A DNA stretch of 64,000 bases. Origin: Spartobacteria bacterium (lineage in GTDB: Bacteria > Verrucomicrobiota > Verrucomicrobiia > Chthoniobacterales > Chthoniobacteraceae). Position 1 is the stretch's first letter. Every line of letters begins with the position of its first letter. The position numbers and the translations under genes were made by a program. The notes under the pieces were generated by a model. That model was not told where the DNA came from. It saw nothing but the letters and a program-made list of their open reading frames with translations, and did no database searches. The stretch lies in contig JAJPJG010000023.1 in assembly GCA_021324395.1 (NCBI GenBank), positions 1 through 64,000 of the forward strand, in the 5' to 3' direction. Below are positions 1 to 8,742 of this stretch, in pieces.

Positions 1-788
1 CACGCCGGATTTTTCAAAATGCGGATCCACCAGAGTCCCGTCTTCGGCCAAAATGCCAGCACGACAAACAAAAACGCACCGGTGAAAATCCAGATCGTGA
101 TTGCGTGAGCGAGCGCGAGCAGACCGAAGCCGAGGCCGGTGAGAATCAGCCAAAGCAGCGGATTGCGGTTTTCGACGCGGGCCTCGACTGCGCGGACAAG
201 CGCGTAAGTGCAGAGGCTGAAAAGAAACAGCATCAACATTTGCGGCAAGCCCGAGAGCGAGAACTGCCAGAAGACATCCGAAACCAAAATCAGCCCCATC
301 CCGAGCAGCGCGAGCCGACGATCGAAGAGGCGTTTCGCCGTGGTGAAATTGACGCCGACCGATGCGAGGAAAAAGAGCATCGACACGGCGGCGATGACGC
401 GGTCGCTCGTGTAGACGATCTCTTTCGGTGTCATTTTCCAGCTATCTTTCGTCAGCCGCAGCACGAACGAATTGATGAGCGGATTCAGCGGTGCGTGATA
501 CGTGTCCGGCGTGTGATCGATCGGGAAGCCGCCTTTGTTTTGCTCGAATTGCCAGAGCGCAGCGGGCCGGATGAATTTCGTCGAAAACCCGTTGCCGCTC
601 GCGATTTCGCGCGCGATCTGCGCCTGGTCGATCGCCTGCGGATGCGCGAGTCCGCGAAACCGCGCGAAGATGAATAGGCAATAGACAGCAGCAATCGCCG
701 CGATCAGCAGCGCAAGGCGCATCCGGCTGACCCAGCCGCCTTCTTCGAGTGCGTGAACGAATGCCTGGACTTTGGTTTCAGTGGCCAT
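1..788 (-). CDS. GT39-like integral membrane glycosyltransferase, partial (C-terminus beyond the left edge)
   Basis: Reading the reverse strand from the ATG at 788 gives an unbroken frame to the window edge, so about 262 N-terminal residues are visible and no stop is seen. There is a membrane segment near residues 24-42, followed by a long extracytoplasmic loop with a DQAQIAREIASG motif near residue 55. This resembles the acidic loop-1 motif (D/E plus an amphipathic helix) of ArnT/PMT-type GT39 enzymes, which move sugars from polyprenyl carriers to lipid or protein. Further hydrophobic helices follow near residues 145, 170, 190 and 225. The upstream gene at 843-2216 is on the same strand with a 54-base gap. 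The family call is by loop motif and topology only; the acceptor is unknown. Confidence 0.7.
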   Translation of the reverse strand, partial: MATETKVQAFVHALEEGGWVSRMRLALLIAAIAAVYCLFIFARFRGLAHPQAIDQAQIAREIASGNGFSTKFIRPAALWQFEQNKGGFPIDHTPDTYHAPLNPLINSFVLRLTKDSWKMTPKEIVYTSDRVIAAVSMLFFLASVGVNFTTAKRLFDRRLALLGMGLILVSDVFWQFSLSGLPQMLMLFLFSLCTYALVRAVEARVENRNPLLWLILTGLGFGLLALAHAITIWIFTGAFLFVVLAFWPKTGLWWIRILKNPA

Positions 789-842
789 GAGGGAGGAAAA
801 TGAGCAATGGTAAGCGCGCTTGATCTAAAAATGCGTCGTTGG

Positions 843-2216
843 TCATTGCTCTTCGCTTTCGCGCATGATCTTTAGCTTTCGATGCAACGTGCGGCGGCTG
901 ATGCCGAGCTTTTGTGCGGCTTTGGAGATGTTGCCTTTGGTTTCATCGAGGGCGCGCATGATGAGGCGATGTTCGGTTTCGTGCAAATTCAAATGCTGTC
1001 CCTGCTGCACGAGAAACTTCGCGGCGCTCGCGGAGTTCGGCGGTGCCGCCTGCCGCAGCGTCATCGGCAGATCGCGCAGCGAAATCTTCGGCCCGCCCGC
1101 CATCACCACGCCGTGCTCGATCGCCGTGCGCAGCTCGCGCACATTGCCCGGCCAGTTGTAGGCGAGGATCGCGTTCATCGCTTCCGGCGTCAGCTCGCGG
1201 AGCGGCTTGTCGTTTTCCTTCGCGAATTGTTTTAAAAATGCGTTCACCAGCAGCGGAATGTCCTCCTTCCGCTCGCGCAACGTCGGCATCGTGATCTTGA
1301 TCACATTGAGCCGGTAAAAAAGGTCATCGCGGAATTTCCCCTCGGCGACCATTTTCTCGAGGTTCTTGTTCGTCGCGGCAATCAGGCGCACGTCCACTTT
1401 CAGCGACGCGTTGCCACCGACGCGCTCGAATTCCCGCTCGCCGAGCACGCGCAGCAATTTCACCTGTGTGCTCGCGTCGATCTCGCCGATTTCATCGAGA
1501 AAAATCGTCCCGCCGTTTGCCTGCTCGAATCGCCCGATGCGCCGCTCGACCGCGCCGGTGAACGCCCCGCGCTCGTGCCCGAATAGCTCGCTCTCGAGCA
1601 ATTGCGGCGAGAGCGCCGCGCAGTGCACCGCGACGAATTTCCCCTTCGCGCGATTGCTCAAATTGTGGATCGCGTGCGCGACGAGTTCCTTGCCGGTTCC
1701 GCTCTCGCCTTCGATCAAAACGGTCGTCCGCACAGGCGCGACCTGCTTCATCGTCTCGAAAATCTCCAGCATTGCCGGCGATTCGCCGATGATGTTTTCG
1801 ACGCCATATTTCTTCTCCACCTGCTGCCGCAATTCCTTCACCTCCGTCTCCGTCTCGCGGCTTCGCAGCGCCCGCTGGATCAGGATTTCCAGCCGGTCGA
1901 TGTTTATCGGCTTCGTCACAAAATCATACGCGCCGTGCTTCATCGCCTCGACGGCCGTGTCGACGCTTCCGTAGGCCGTCATCATGATGCAAATCGGCGC
2001 ACGCGGCATCGCCAGCGCGCGATCGATCAGCTTCATCCCGTCATCGCCGCCGAGGCGCAAATCGGTGATCAGCAAATCCACCGTCTCATTTTCCAGGATG
2101 GACATCGCCCCCGCGACGTCGCTCGCGATGTAAACGTCGAACTTATCCTCCAGCGCGGTGCGCAGCCCTTCGCGCGTATGGCGCTCGTCGTCGATGATGA
2201 GAATGGTCGGATTCAT
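843..2216 (-). CDS. NtrC-family sigma-54-dependent response regulator
   Basis: This 457-residue protein has the full NtrC layout: receiver domain (residues 4-118, phosphoacceptor D52, K102), AAA+ domain (Walker A GESGTGKE at 170-177; sigma-54 contact loop GAFTGA at 217-222), and a C-terminal Fis-type helix-turn-helix ending near residue 450. It should activate sigma-54 promoters when phosphorylated. A TTG lies one codon upstream of the ATG at 2216; the ATG is preferred because the receiver domain starts immediately after it. No sensor kinase is adjacent, so the partner is unknown. The GT39-like gene lies 54 bases downstream on the same strand and may be co-transcribed. Confidence 0.95.
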   Translation of the reverse strand: MNPTILIIDDERHTREGLRTALEDKFDVYIASDVAGAMSILENETVDLLITDLRLGGDDGMKLIDRALAMPRAPICIMMTAYGSVDTAVEAMKHGAYDFVTKPINIDRLEILIQRALRSRETETEVKELRQQVEKKYGVENIIGESPAMLEIFETMKQVAPVRTTVLIEGESGTGKELVAHAIHNLSNRAKGKFVAVHCAALSPQLLESELFGHERGAFTGAVERRIGRFEQANGGTIFLDEIGEIDASTQVKLLRVLGEREFERVGGNASLKVDVRLIAATNKNLEKMVAEGKFRDDLFYRLNVIKITMPTLRERKEDIPLLVNAFLKQFAKENDKPLRELTPEAMNAILAYNWPGNVRELRTAIEHGVVMAGGPKISLRDLPMTLRQAAPPNSASAAKFLVQQGQHLNLHETEHRLIMRALDETKGNISKAAQKLGISRRTLHRKLKIMRESEEQ

Positions 2217-2325
2217 CAATAGCGCAGCAACATGCCGAAACTCCGCTGCGGAGACAACACTCAGGAAAACGCAGCGCGGAAAAAGTCGATGTCAGGCTGA
2301 ATGAACGAATCGAGTCGAATTCAGC

Positions 2326-2727
2326 TTATTTCTCGCGAACGACCCTTCCGCTGACGTCGGAATAGACGACAGCGCGCCGTCCGCCAGCGCTGACGTGGCT
2401 TCGCAGCAAAACTTTGTCCGGCGGATCAGTGTCGGTGCCGCCGAAATAATCGTAGCCGATGCCTGTGTTGCCGGAGGTGAGCGGGCAGCGAACAACATCC
2501 AGGTTCGGCAGATAATCGGGCGCCAAATCTTCCAGTCGCGGCGGGTATTTGCCATTGTGATCAGCCGCGTAAAGTTTGCACGCCAGCCCGATGCTTTTTG
2601 CATTGTGCAAGCACCGCGTTAGCTTTAAACGCTCGTTAAAATCGCGAACAGCAATCGGCGCGAGGAATACCGCAGTCGCGATGACCAGCGCTGCGACCAG
2701 CGCGATTTTCTTCCGGTGCCGCTTCAT
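2326..2727 (-). CDS. Single-pass pseudopilin-like secreted protein
   Basis: The 133-residue protein has a basic N-terminus and a hydrophobic helix (about residues 8-28), then a soluble domain. The soluble part carries the pattern common in PVC-group type II pseudopilin-like proteins: a helix with NAKSIGLACKLYAADHNGKYP, then PxxLEDLxPDYLP and a cysteine near residue 80. It lacks the usual G-F-T-L-x-E prepilin cleavage motif, so it may be a pseudopilin relative that is membrane anchored and not processed. It starts 12 bases after the L,D-transpeptidase stop, suggesting an operon. Function is not known. Confidence 0.7.
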   Translation of the reverse strand: MKRHRKKIALVAALVIATAVFLAPIAVRDFNERLKLTRCLHNAKSIGLACKLYAADHNGKYPPRLEDLAPDYLPNLDVVRCPLTSGNTGIGYDYFGGTDTDPPDKVLLRSHVSAGGRRAVVYSDVSGRVVREK

Positions 2728-2739
2728 CGCACCGGAAAG

Positions 2740-3333
2740 CTACTGCGTGATGTCGACGGGCGTGCCGATTTTCACCTTGTCGTAAATCATCTTCGCGATG
2801 TCTGCGGGCAGGCGGACGCAGCCGTGCGATGCGGGATAGCCCGGCAGAATGCCGACGTGCATGCCGACGCCTTTTTCGGTGAGACGCATGAACCATTTCA
2901 TTGGCGCGCCGACAAAGTGCGTGCCGCTCGGCGCGGAGTCGATGTGGGTGCTAACGCCTTCGCGCACGATGCGATTTCGCTCGTCGCAGAATGCGCCGTA
3001 GATATTCGAGCGGTGATCGGGATCTTTTTCGAGCACGGTGAATTTTCCCGTCGGGGTCATGCCCGCGGCTTTGCCGGAGGAAATCGGCGCGTCGATCGCG
3101 GTCTCCTCATCGAGCATCAGCCACGCGCGCTGTTTGGAGAGCGAGACGATGATACGCGAGTTGTCGGGCGTGAGCCGGTCGTAAACGCGCGGCGTCACTT
3201 GCGGCGGTTGCTGTTTGCCGATGAGCTCGGCGGCCTTGCGCATCTTCGTCGGCTGCGCATGGGCGAGGGGAGCGACGAGGATTGCTAAAGTCGCGACGAG
3301 AAATTTAAATGCGCGACATGGGAATGCTCTCAT
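2740..3333 (-). CDS. L,D-transpeptidase, YkuD domain
   Basis: The 197-residue protein begins with a signal peptide ending near the AHA at residues 24-26. The C-terminal half is a YkuD catalytic domain with the diagnostic SHGCVRLP motif; C172 is the expected nucleophile and H170 its neighbour. Such enzymes make 3-3 peptidoglycan crosslinks or attach proteins to peptidoglycan in the periplasm. The pseudopilin-like gene follows closely on the same strand. It is divergent from the ASH/FN3 protein gene at 3438, so promoters for both should lie in 3334-3437. The exact crosslinking role is inferred. Confidence 0.92.
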   Translation of the reverse strand: MRAFPCRAFKFLVATLAILVAPLAHAQPTKMRKAAELIGKQQPPQVTPRVYDRLTPDNSRIIVSLSKQRAWLMLDEETAIDAPISSGKAAGMTPTGKFTVLEKDPDHRSNIYGAFCDERNRIVREGVSTHIDSAPSGTHFVGAPMKWFMRLTEKGVGMHVGILPGYPASHGCVRLPADIAKMIYDKVKIGTPVDITQ

Positions 3334-3437
3334 CAGTGATCAATAGCCGGTATTCAGTAGTCAGTCGTCGGTTGCCAGTAAATCCGAAACTGTCCATTCG
3401 CCACTGATTGCTTCCCACCGCAAACCGGTCTCCGCGC

Positions 3438-5138
3438 ATGCTCGCCCGTTTTCTTCTCGTCATCCCGTTGCTGGTCACCGCGGCAAAAGCCGAGATCAGC
3501 GCTCCGATTCCGATTCCCGCGCAGGCGATGCCGATGAGCGTCGAAGTGCCGCGCGCCGGAACGGCGAAGATCATCCTGCGCGCTTACGGAACCTCGAACC
3601 AGCAGCTCAAGTTCAAGATCCGCGTGCAACCCACGCTCGGGCGTCTCTCCGAGCCGTTGAATGCAACCGCGGAAAGCGCCATCGTCATTTACGAGCACGC
3701 GGGTGCGGCGGAGCCGGTCAACGACCGTTTTACATACGTGGCGCAATCGCATGACGGCGTTTCCGCCCCGGCGGAGGTGCAAATCAAAATCATCGACGAG
3801 CCGCCGATCCTCGCGGTGCCGGATGAAATTGCTTTTAAAAACGTGCTCCCCGGCTCGACCGCTATGCGCAATTTCACCATCGAGAATCGCGGCGGCGGAA
3901 TTCTCGCGGGCGTCATCACCGCGCCCGACGGCTGGAAGCTGCGCGGGCATGCGAACTACCAGCTCGACCACGGCGACAGCGCCACGTTTACGCTCGTATT
4001 TGCGCCGGCGGAGGAGCGCGAATACCGCGGCGAGCTGCGCTATAGCAGCAATCCCGACCGCACCACGTTCCTCACCGGCTCGGGATTTTATCCAATCGTC
4101 GCACAGCCCGCCGCGTTCGCATTGCACGCGCAAGGCACGATGCGCACGGGCGTGCTCACTTTGGAAAATCGAACCGCCGATGCGCAGATGGTGCGAATCA
4201 CGACCGGCGACCGGCTCCGCGCACCGGCACAGATCGAAGTGGCCGCGCGAGGCAAAACGACGCTGACCGTGGAGTCGAAAAACGACGACGTCCGCGCGTT
4301 CGACGATAAGCTCCAGATCGCCACGGACGATTTTGCCACGACGATCAACGTGCACGTCGATGCATTCGGCGCGATCCTGCGCACCGGCACGGACACGGTC
4401 GCCTTTTCAAAAACCGCCGATGGACAAATGCGCGCGGAAGCGACGGTCGAGAACATCGGCGGCAGCCCGGGCGATGTCACCGCGAGCATCAGCCAGCCAT
4501 TCGTCATCGACGAAAGCGACCGCACGTTTTCGCTCGCGCCCGGCGATAAGCGCACCGTGCATCTCTCCGTTAAGCCACCCGCGAACCAGCAATACCGCAC
4601 GCTCCTCACGTTCGCCGCCGGCGACAGCCGCGCGCAAGCCATCGTATTCGCCGAGGGCGAACGCACGAGGTTCACCGCGCCCGCGCAGCTCAACGTTTCC
4701 AGCGGCGAGGCGCCGCAGCCGCCGGACGAGACATTCTCAAACGTGCCGCCGATCCGCAGTTGCAGCATCGACGATATCAGCCGCACCTCCGCACGATTGC
4801 ACTGGCGCGCCCCGTCGGATGAGCCGCTCCGCTACATCATCGAGCAGCGGCTCCTTTCCCTCCGCGACAACGAGCTGCGCATCGACTGGCAACCGCTCAA
4901 AAACGTCGAAGTCCGCCAGAACGGCCCCGCTGTCGAAGCCGCCATCACTGGCCTGCGCCCCGGCACCCTCTACAGCCTGCGCATCACATCCATCGACCCC
5001 CGCGGCCAACGCTCCATCCCCACATGGATGCCTCTCGACTTCTTCACCGCCGCCCCAAAGCCATTTAACTGGAGAGGCCTTCTGTGGCCCGTGCTGCTGG
5101 TCCTCCTCGTCGCGTTAGCGTGGCGGAAAGTGAGGTGA
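3438..5138 (+). CDS. Secreted, C-terminally anchored protein with ASH-like and FN3 domains
   Basis: From the ATG at 3438 the product is 566 residues; an ATG at 3408 would add ten residues before the signal peptide, so the internal start is chosen. A signal peptide (residues 1-19) is followed by beta-rich repeats of the ASH type (for example around 120-215, with FTIENRGGG and FTLVFAPAEEREYRGEL), a second set near 300-410, then a fibronectin type III domain (about 435-535). The C-terminus has a transmembrane helix and a short basic tail (WRKVR). It probably sits in the inner or outer membrane exposing a protein-binding stalk. No catalytic motif is visible. Confidence 0.8.
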   Translation: MLARFLLVIPLLVTAAKAEISAPIPIPAQAMPMSVEVPRAGTAKIILRAYGTSNQQLKFKIRVQPTLGRLSEPLNATAESAIVIYEHAGAAEPVNDRFTYVAQSHDGVSAPAEVQIKIIDEPPILAVPDEIAFKNVLPGSTAMRNFTIENRGGGILAGVITAPDGWKLRGHANYQLDHGDSATFTLVFAPAEEREYRGELRYSSNPDRTTFLTGSGFYPIVAQPAAFALHAQGTMRTGVLTLENRTADAQMVRITTGDRLRAPAQIEVAARGKTTLTVESKNDDVRAFDDKLQIATDDFATTINVHVDAFGAILRTGTDTVAFSKTADGQMRAEATVENIGGSPGDVTASISQPFVIDESDRTFSLAPGDKRTVHLSVKPPANQQYRTLLTFAAGDSRAQAIVFAEGERTRFTAPAQLNVSSGEAPQPPDETFSNVPPIRSCSIDDISRTSARLHWRAPSDEPLRYIIEQRLLSLRDNELRIDWQPLKNVEVRQNGPAVEAAITGLRPGTLYSLRITSIDPRGQRSIPTWMPLDFFTAAPKPFNWRGLLWPVLLVLLVALAWRKVR

Positions 5139-5219
5139 TTGCGATTGCGGAATGGGGCAAGCTTCGACATTTCCAGGCAGGATGAAGCTTTCCGCGCTCG
5201 GCCATGAAAGAGTGGCAAT

Positions 5220-6842
5220 TTACTTTTGCGCACTTAGCCGGACTAGCACTACACCATGCGGAGCTACTTTGGCTTCGAACTTACCGTCGAAGATACCCAG
5301 ATCTTTTTGTCTCCATAGATCGCGGACGAGTAGCTTGGTAGCTCCAGCCATTGCGAGGTCGCCCCATGGGCCCCAATGCACGCTGATGGTTGTCTCTGTC
5401 GTGCCGCGATTGAAAAGACCTACTGCTGTGGAGCCATCTTCGAGATGTTTGGCATAGATGACCTTGTCGCCATCGCTGGAGATTTGCGTGGCTTGTTTGC
5501 CCAGTGAATCCTGGTCGAGCGCGAGCACTTCATCATTGGTAAGGAGACCTAGCGTGAAGTCATCCATCTGCGCGATGTCGCAGCCGATGAGCAGCGGTGC
5601 GGATAGCAGGCACCAGAGCGAGATGTGTGTGTATTGTTCGTCGGGAGTAAGTTTCGTGACGTGCAGGCTCGGTCCCCAACCTACCCGGCCTATGACTAAC
5701 ATATCCGGATCGCTCCAATGCCCCGGCCCGGTATAGCCGGCCCAGCGATCCTGCGCGAAACCAATGCGGCTGATGCTTTGCCATGTGTCGCGGATGTCGC
5801 CGGTCGTGCGCCATGCGGTCGCGAGCTGCGCGTAGTCTGAGGCGTTGTTGTAGAGCCCGGTGTTAGAAAGGCTGTAGGCCACATCGCGTCCGCTCTTGCG
5901 CAATGCATTCGCCATCTCCGCGACGTGCGGCACGTCGTTCGGGAACCAATCGTATTTCAAATAGTCGATGCCCCAGGCGGCCCATTGCGCAGCATCTTTT
6001 TCGGCAAAGGAGAACTTGCCGAAGGTCCAATTCGTTTTTTTTCCCTCATCATGCGTCTTAGTATCTTTGCCAATGCGGAAGAACTCATTGTGGTCGCCGT
6101 TTTTCACCCAGTCATAATTGCCGTCTTCGTTATCGCACGATGAGCCGATGTGACCTTCATAGGTGCCGCGCCATGGCGTGGAGTAAATGCCGAACCTTAG
6201 ACCTAGCGAATGGATTTCGTCCGCGAGCGCTTTGATGTCGGGGAACTTTGAGTTGGGCTGGATCGCGTCGAACTCTCCGCCGCGCACTCCCTGCCAGCCG
6301 TCGTCGATGTTGATATAAGTCCAGCCATGATCGTGCAGACCTTTCGCGATCATCGCGCGTGCGGAGCTGAGCACTTTTTCCTGGCTTACCGCGCCGCCCC
6401 AGCAGTTCCAGCTATTCCAACCCATCGGCGGCGTGAGCGCGATTTTGTCGCCGACCAGGATGCGGAATTTTTTCTCTGCGGAACCTAGCGCATTCTTTGC
6501 GCGGAAAACGACCGCGTGCTCGCCAGCTTCCGTTAGCTTGCCGGTGATTCGGCCCGACGCAGAGTCGAGCTTCAAACCATCGGGTAATCCTTCAGCCGAA
6601 AACTCGATCGGACGCGTTCCCGTTGCAGGAATGGAATAGAAAAACGGCGAGTCGGGCCGGACGCCGAACACACCCGGGCCATTGATGCGAGGCGTGTCGG
6701 GCGCCGGGGGAGTGAGGATCTCCGCTTTCGTAGAAGTCGCGGGTGCCGGCGATGCAGCGGGAGGTTGCGCATCTTGCGCAGGCATGGGATTCGCCGCAAT
6801 GAAATACAATGACGCGGTGGTGAGAGGGAGGAAAACTTTCAC
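5220..6842 (-). CDS. GH27 alpha-galactosidase, secreted, with N-terminal putative-Ig domain
   Basis: The first possible codon (6887) is TTG, but the GTG at 6842 gives MKVFLPL..., a clean signal peptide, so the protein is taken as 540 residues. After a Pro/Ala-rich linker comes an Ig-like domain (about residues 55-135), then a GH27 barrel starting MGWNSWNCWGG. The expected nucleophile Asp is in YLKYDW (about residue 296) and the acid/base Asp in TTGDIRDTW (about 348). A beta-sandwich C-terminus follows. It should release terminal alpha-galactose (or related beta-L-arabinopyranose) from plant polysaccharides. GC content looks lower than in the flanking housekeeping genes. It is a monocistronic gene. 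Confidence 0.93.
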   Translation of the reverse strand: MKVFLPLTTASLYFIAANPMPAQDAQPPAASPAPATSTKAEILTPPAPDTPRINGPGVFGVRPDSPFFYSIPATGTRPIEFSAEGLPDGLKLDSASGRITGKLTEAGEHAVVFRAKNALGSAEKKFRILVGDKIALTPPMGWNSWNCWGGAVSQEKVLSSARAMIAKGLHDHGWTYINIDDGWQGVRGGEFDAIQPNSKFPDIKALADEIHSLGLRFGIYSTPWRGTYEGHIGSSCDNEDGNYDWVKNGDHNEFFRIGKDTKTHDEGKKTNWTFGKFSFAEKDAAQWAAWGIDYLKYDWFPNDVPHVAEMANALRKSGRDVAYSLSNTGLYNNASDYAQLATAWRTTGDIRDTWQSISRIGFAQDRWAGYTGPGHWSDPDMLVIGRVGWGPSLHVTKLTPDEQYTHISLWCLLSAPLLIGCDIAQMDDFTLGLLTNDEVLALDQDSLGKQATQISSDGDKVIYAKHLEDGSTAVGLFNRGTTETTISVHWGPWGDLAMAGATKLLVRDLWRQKDLGIFDGKFEAKVAPHGVVLVRLSAQK

Positions 6843-6998
6843 GTTCGCCGTTTTGCGGCAAAAGCTCCGGGTTGTAAAGAATCGCAAAGCGCGCGTGTCA
6901 TGAAGCGCATTCTTTTTTAAAAATCGATGGTGCTTTGGATGAAAAATCTCGCGTTTTCATCGTGCAATTTTAAAGTGCGAAAAACCTAGCGCGCGCAA

Positions 6999-7610
6999 AT
7001 GCCTGAACGCATCAATCCAGCAGACGAACCCTTTTTGGAATTGGAGGAAGATGTTACCGAACACCTCGACGAACAGGTGCAAAAAGCTCAGGAGCAATTG
7101 CTCCGGCTTAAGCGCGAGCAGGAGGTCATCGAAAAACAAAAGCGCGAACTCGAGGAACTCAGTCGCCGCCAGGAACAGCTCCAGCACGGCCGCGCGGAAA
7201 TGGTCGAGCAGTTCACGCGTGCGCTCGTCATCCTCGAGCGTGAGACTTACGACGCGCAAAAACGCGTGGAGCAACTCAAGACGATCAACGAATCTTTTGT
7301 GCAGCACCTGCAGACGCTGGAGTCGATCAATCCGAAATCGTGGGAAAATCTCGATATCAACAAGGAGTTAACAAGAGCATTAAGCGCTGTTGATGACGCC
7401 CGCGCGGAATATGCGCGTTCGCGTGCGGTGATCAACGCGGAGACAAGCGAGGAAGTGCTCGCGCCGGTGAACGCCGGGGCGGCTGCGAATTACGCGGAAG
7501 CGCCGCAGGATTTTCTTTACTGGCTCAAAAACGGCCTGGCTTTCACACTGCCGCTGATTGTTTTCGGCGTCGTGCTGATCATCGTTTTATTCGTCCTTTT
7601 CGCAAAATAA
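6999..7610 (+). CDS. Coiled-coil protein with C-terminal membrane anchor
   Basis: The 203-residue protein starts at ATG 6999. Residues 15-110 are strongly charged and predicted coiled coil (repeated Q, E, K, R heptads such as KQKRELEELSRRQEQ). The last 30 residues form a single membrane helix ending FVLFAK, so the protein is tail-anchored with the coil in the cytoplasm. The next gene begins at the base after its stop and has the same design. The operon continues into ogt, gatC and gatA. I recognise no named family; a structural or envelope-organising role is a guess. Confidence 0.75.
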   Translation: MPERINPADEPFLELEEDVTEHLDEQVQKAQEQLLRLKREQEVIEKQKRELEELSRRQEQLQHGRAEMVEQFTRALVILERETYDAQKRVEQLKTINESFVQHLQTLESINPKSWENLDINKELTRALSAVDDARAEYARSRAVINAETSEEVLAPVNAGAAANYAEAPQDFLYWLKNGLAFTLPLIVFGVVLIIVLFVLFAK

Positions 7611-7991
7611 ATGGCTGCCAAAAAACGCAATTCGAGATCCGCGACACCACTCGATGCGAAGCACCGCGCGCTCACGGAAAAGCAGGAAAGCCTGCGCCGC
7701 GAACAGGAACGCATCCAGCGCATGCTCGCCGAGGCGCCGAAAAAACAGGAGCTCGCCGAGAAACGCCGCCGCGAGGAATTGCTCGCGCGCTCGGTAGGCA
7801 GCACGCGCCGCATGGATTCGCCGACGCTGCTCGACAAGCGCTTCGATGTTTCGATGGCCGGAACGATGTCGCCACCGCGCCGCCGCCGTGTGCTGAAAGC
7901 AGAGAAACGCCAGGCGCGGCTGACGTTTTTCGGTTTGTTCATCGGCCTGCTGCTGCTGATCGCGTGGCTTTACAGCGTATGGAAATGGTGA
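7611..7991 (+). CDS. Small basic coiled-coil protein with C-terminal membrane anchor
   Basis: This 126-residue protein begins directly after the stop of the preceding coiled-coil gene. Residues 15-65 are a short basic coiled coil (KQESLRREQERIQRM), followed by an Arg/Pro-rich stretch (PPRRRRVLK) and a final transmembrane helix ending WLYSVWKW. It therefore looks like a partner of the preceding tail-anchored protein, perhaps forming a membrane-tethered complex. Its 3' end overlaps the start of ogt, so all are probably translated from one message. No family assignment. Confidence 0.7.
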   Translation: MAAKKRNSRSATPLDAKHRALTEKQESLRREQERIQRMLAEAPKKQELAEKRRREELLARSVGSTRRMDSPTLLDKRFDVSMAGTMSPPRRRRVLKAEKRQARLTFFGLFIGLLLLIAWLYSVWKW

Positions 7992-8410
7992 CGGAAAAAC
8001 GGGCGCTCCGCGTCGACGGAATCGAGCTGCAGCTCGTGTTTAACAGCGACAAACTGGTTGCAATCGAGCTGCCGAAGAAAGTTCCTGCGGATTTGGGCGT
8101 TTCCACTTTTAAAAAAATCGTGCGCGAGATTTCGCGCTACAAAACTTCGCTCGATGATGCGACGCCGTTTGTTCGCGAAGTTTGGGAAGCGATGCGGAAA
8201 ATTCCTGCGGGCAAGACAATGACTTACAGCGAACTCGCGGCTGCCGTCGGACGACCGGATGCGGTGCGCGCAGTCGGTTCCGCTGTCGGTAAAAATCAAC
8301 TGCTGATTTTGCTGCCCTGTCATCGCGTCGTCGGGAAAAACAATCTGGGTGGTTTTCGCGCGGGGCTCGACTGGAAGCGGAAGCTGCTCGAATTGGAATC
8401 GGCGCTGTAA
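7979..8410 (+). CDS. ogt: Methylated-DNA--protein-cysteine methyltransferase
   Basis: The 143-residue product has the alkyltransferase active site PCHRVV with acceptor C114, plus the preceding DNA-binding helix region (TYSELAAAVGRPDAVRAVG). It transfers O6-alkyl groups from guanine to its own cysteine. Length fits Ogt-type proteins with a short N-terminal domain. ATGs exist at 7979 and 7985, both inside the end of the upstream gene (overlap 7-13 bases); I chose the first. gatC follows after 47 bases, so repair and amidotransferase genes seem to share a transcript, likely by chance of operon assembly. Confidence 0.93.
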   Translation: MEMVTEKRALRVDGIELQLVFNSDKLVAIELPKKVPADLGVSTFKKIVREISRYKTSLDDATPFVREVWEAMRKIPAGKTMTYSELAAAVGRPDAVRAVGSAVGKNQLLILLPCHRVVGKNNLGGFRAGLDWKRKLLELESAL

Positions 8411-8457
8411 AATAAAAGCGATTTCCAAGCTCGCGCGTTTCATTTCAAATACGCCGC

Positions 8458-8742
8458 ATGAATGCCGACTTTGATGTCCGCTACACCGCGCAGCTTGCAC
8501 GTTTGAATTTGAGCGAAGAGGAGATCGCGAAATTTCAATCGCAGCTCTCGCAGGTGCTCGATTACGTCGAAAAACTCAAGACTGTGGACGTCACGAATGT
8601 CGAGCCGACCGCGCACACTTATCCAATCTACAATGTGTTTCGCGAGGATGCGTCGCGCGATTGGTTCGACGCGGAAACGGCTCTGCAAAACGCGCCGCGT
8701 CAGGCGAACGATTTGTTCATCGTCACGAAAGTCGTCGAGTAA
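8458..8742 (+). CDS. gatC: Asp-tRNA(Asn)/Glu-tRNA(Gln) amidotransferase subunit C
   Basis: The 94-residue protein matches GatC: N-terminal helix with ARLNLSEEEIAKFQSQLSQV, then VDVTNVEPTAH and the C-terminal LFIVTKVVE, which wraps around GatA in known complexes. GatCAB converts mischarged Glu-tRNA(Gln) or Asp-tRNA(Asn) to the correct amide form in the cytoplasm. gatA starts on the base after its stop codon. gatB is not in this window and must be elsewhere. Confidence 0.95.
   Translation: MNADFDVRYTAQLARLNLSEEEIAKFQSQLSQVLDYVEKLKTVDVTNVEPTAHTYPIYNVFREDASRDWFDAETALQNAPRQANDLFIVTKVVE

Noticed and set aside
105-677. Long forward-strand open frame at the left edge
   Set aside because: It lies antisense to the GT39-like gene, which shows membrane helices and a loop motif; the forward product is a charged, Arg-rich sequence typical of antisense frames in GC-rich DNA.
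3354-4355. Reverse-strand 333-codon frame opposite the ASH/FN3 protein
   Set aside because: Arg/His/Asp-rich with no recognisable domain; the forward gene has a signal peptide, domains and a C-terminal anchor.
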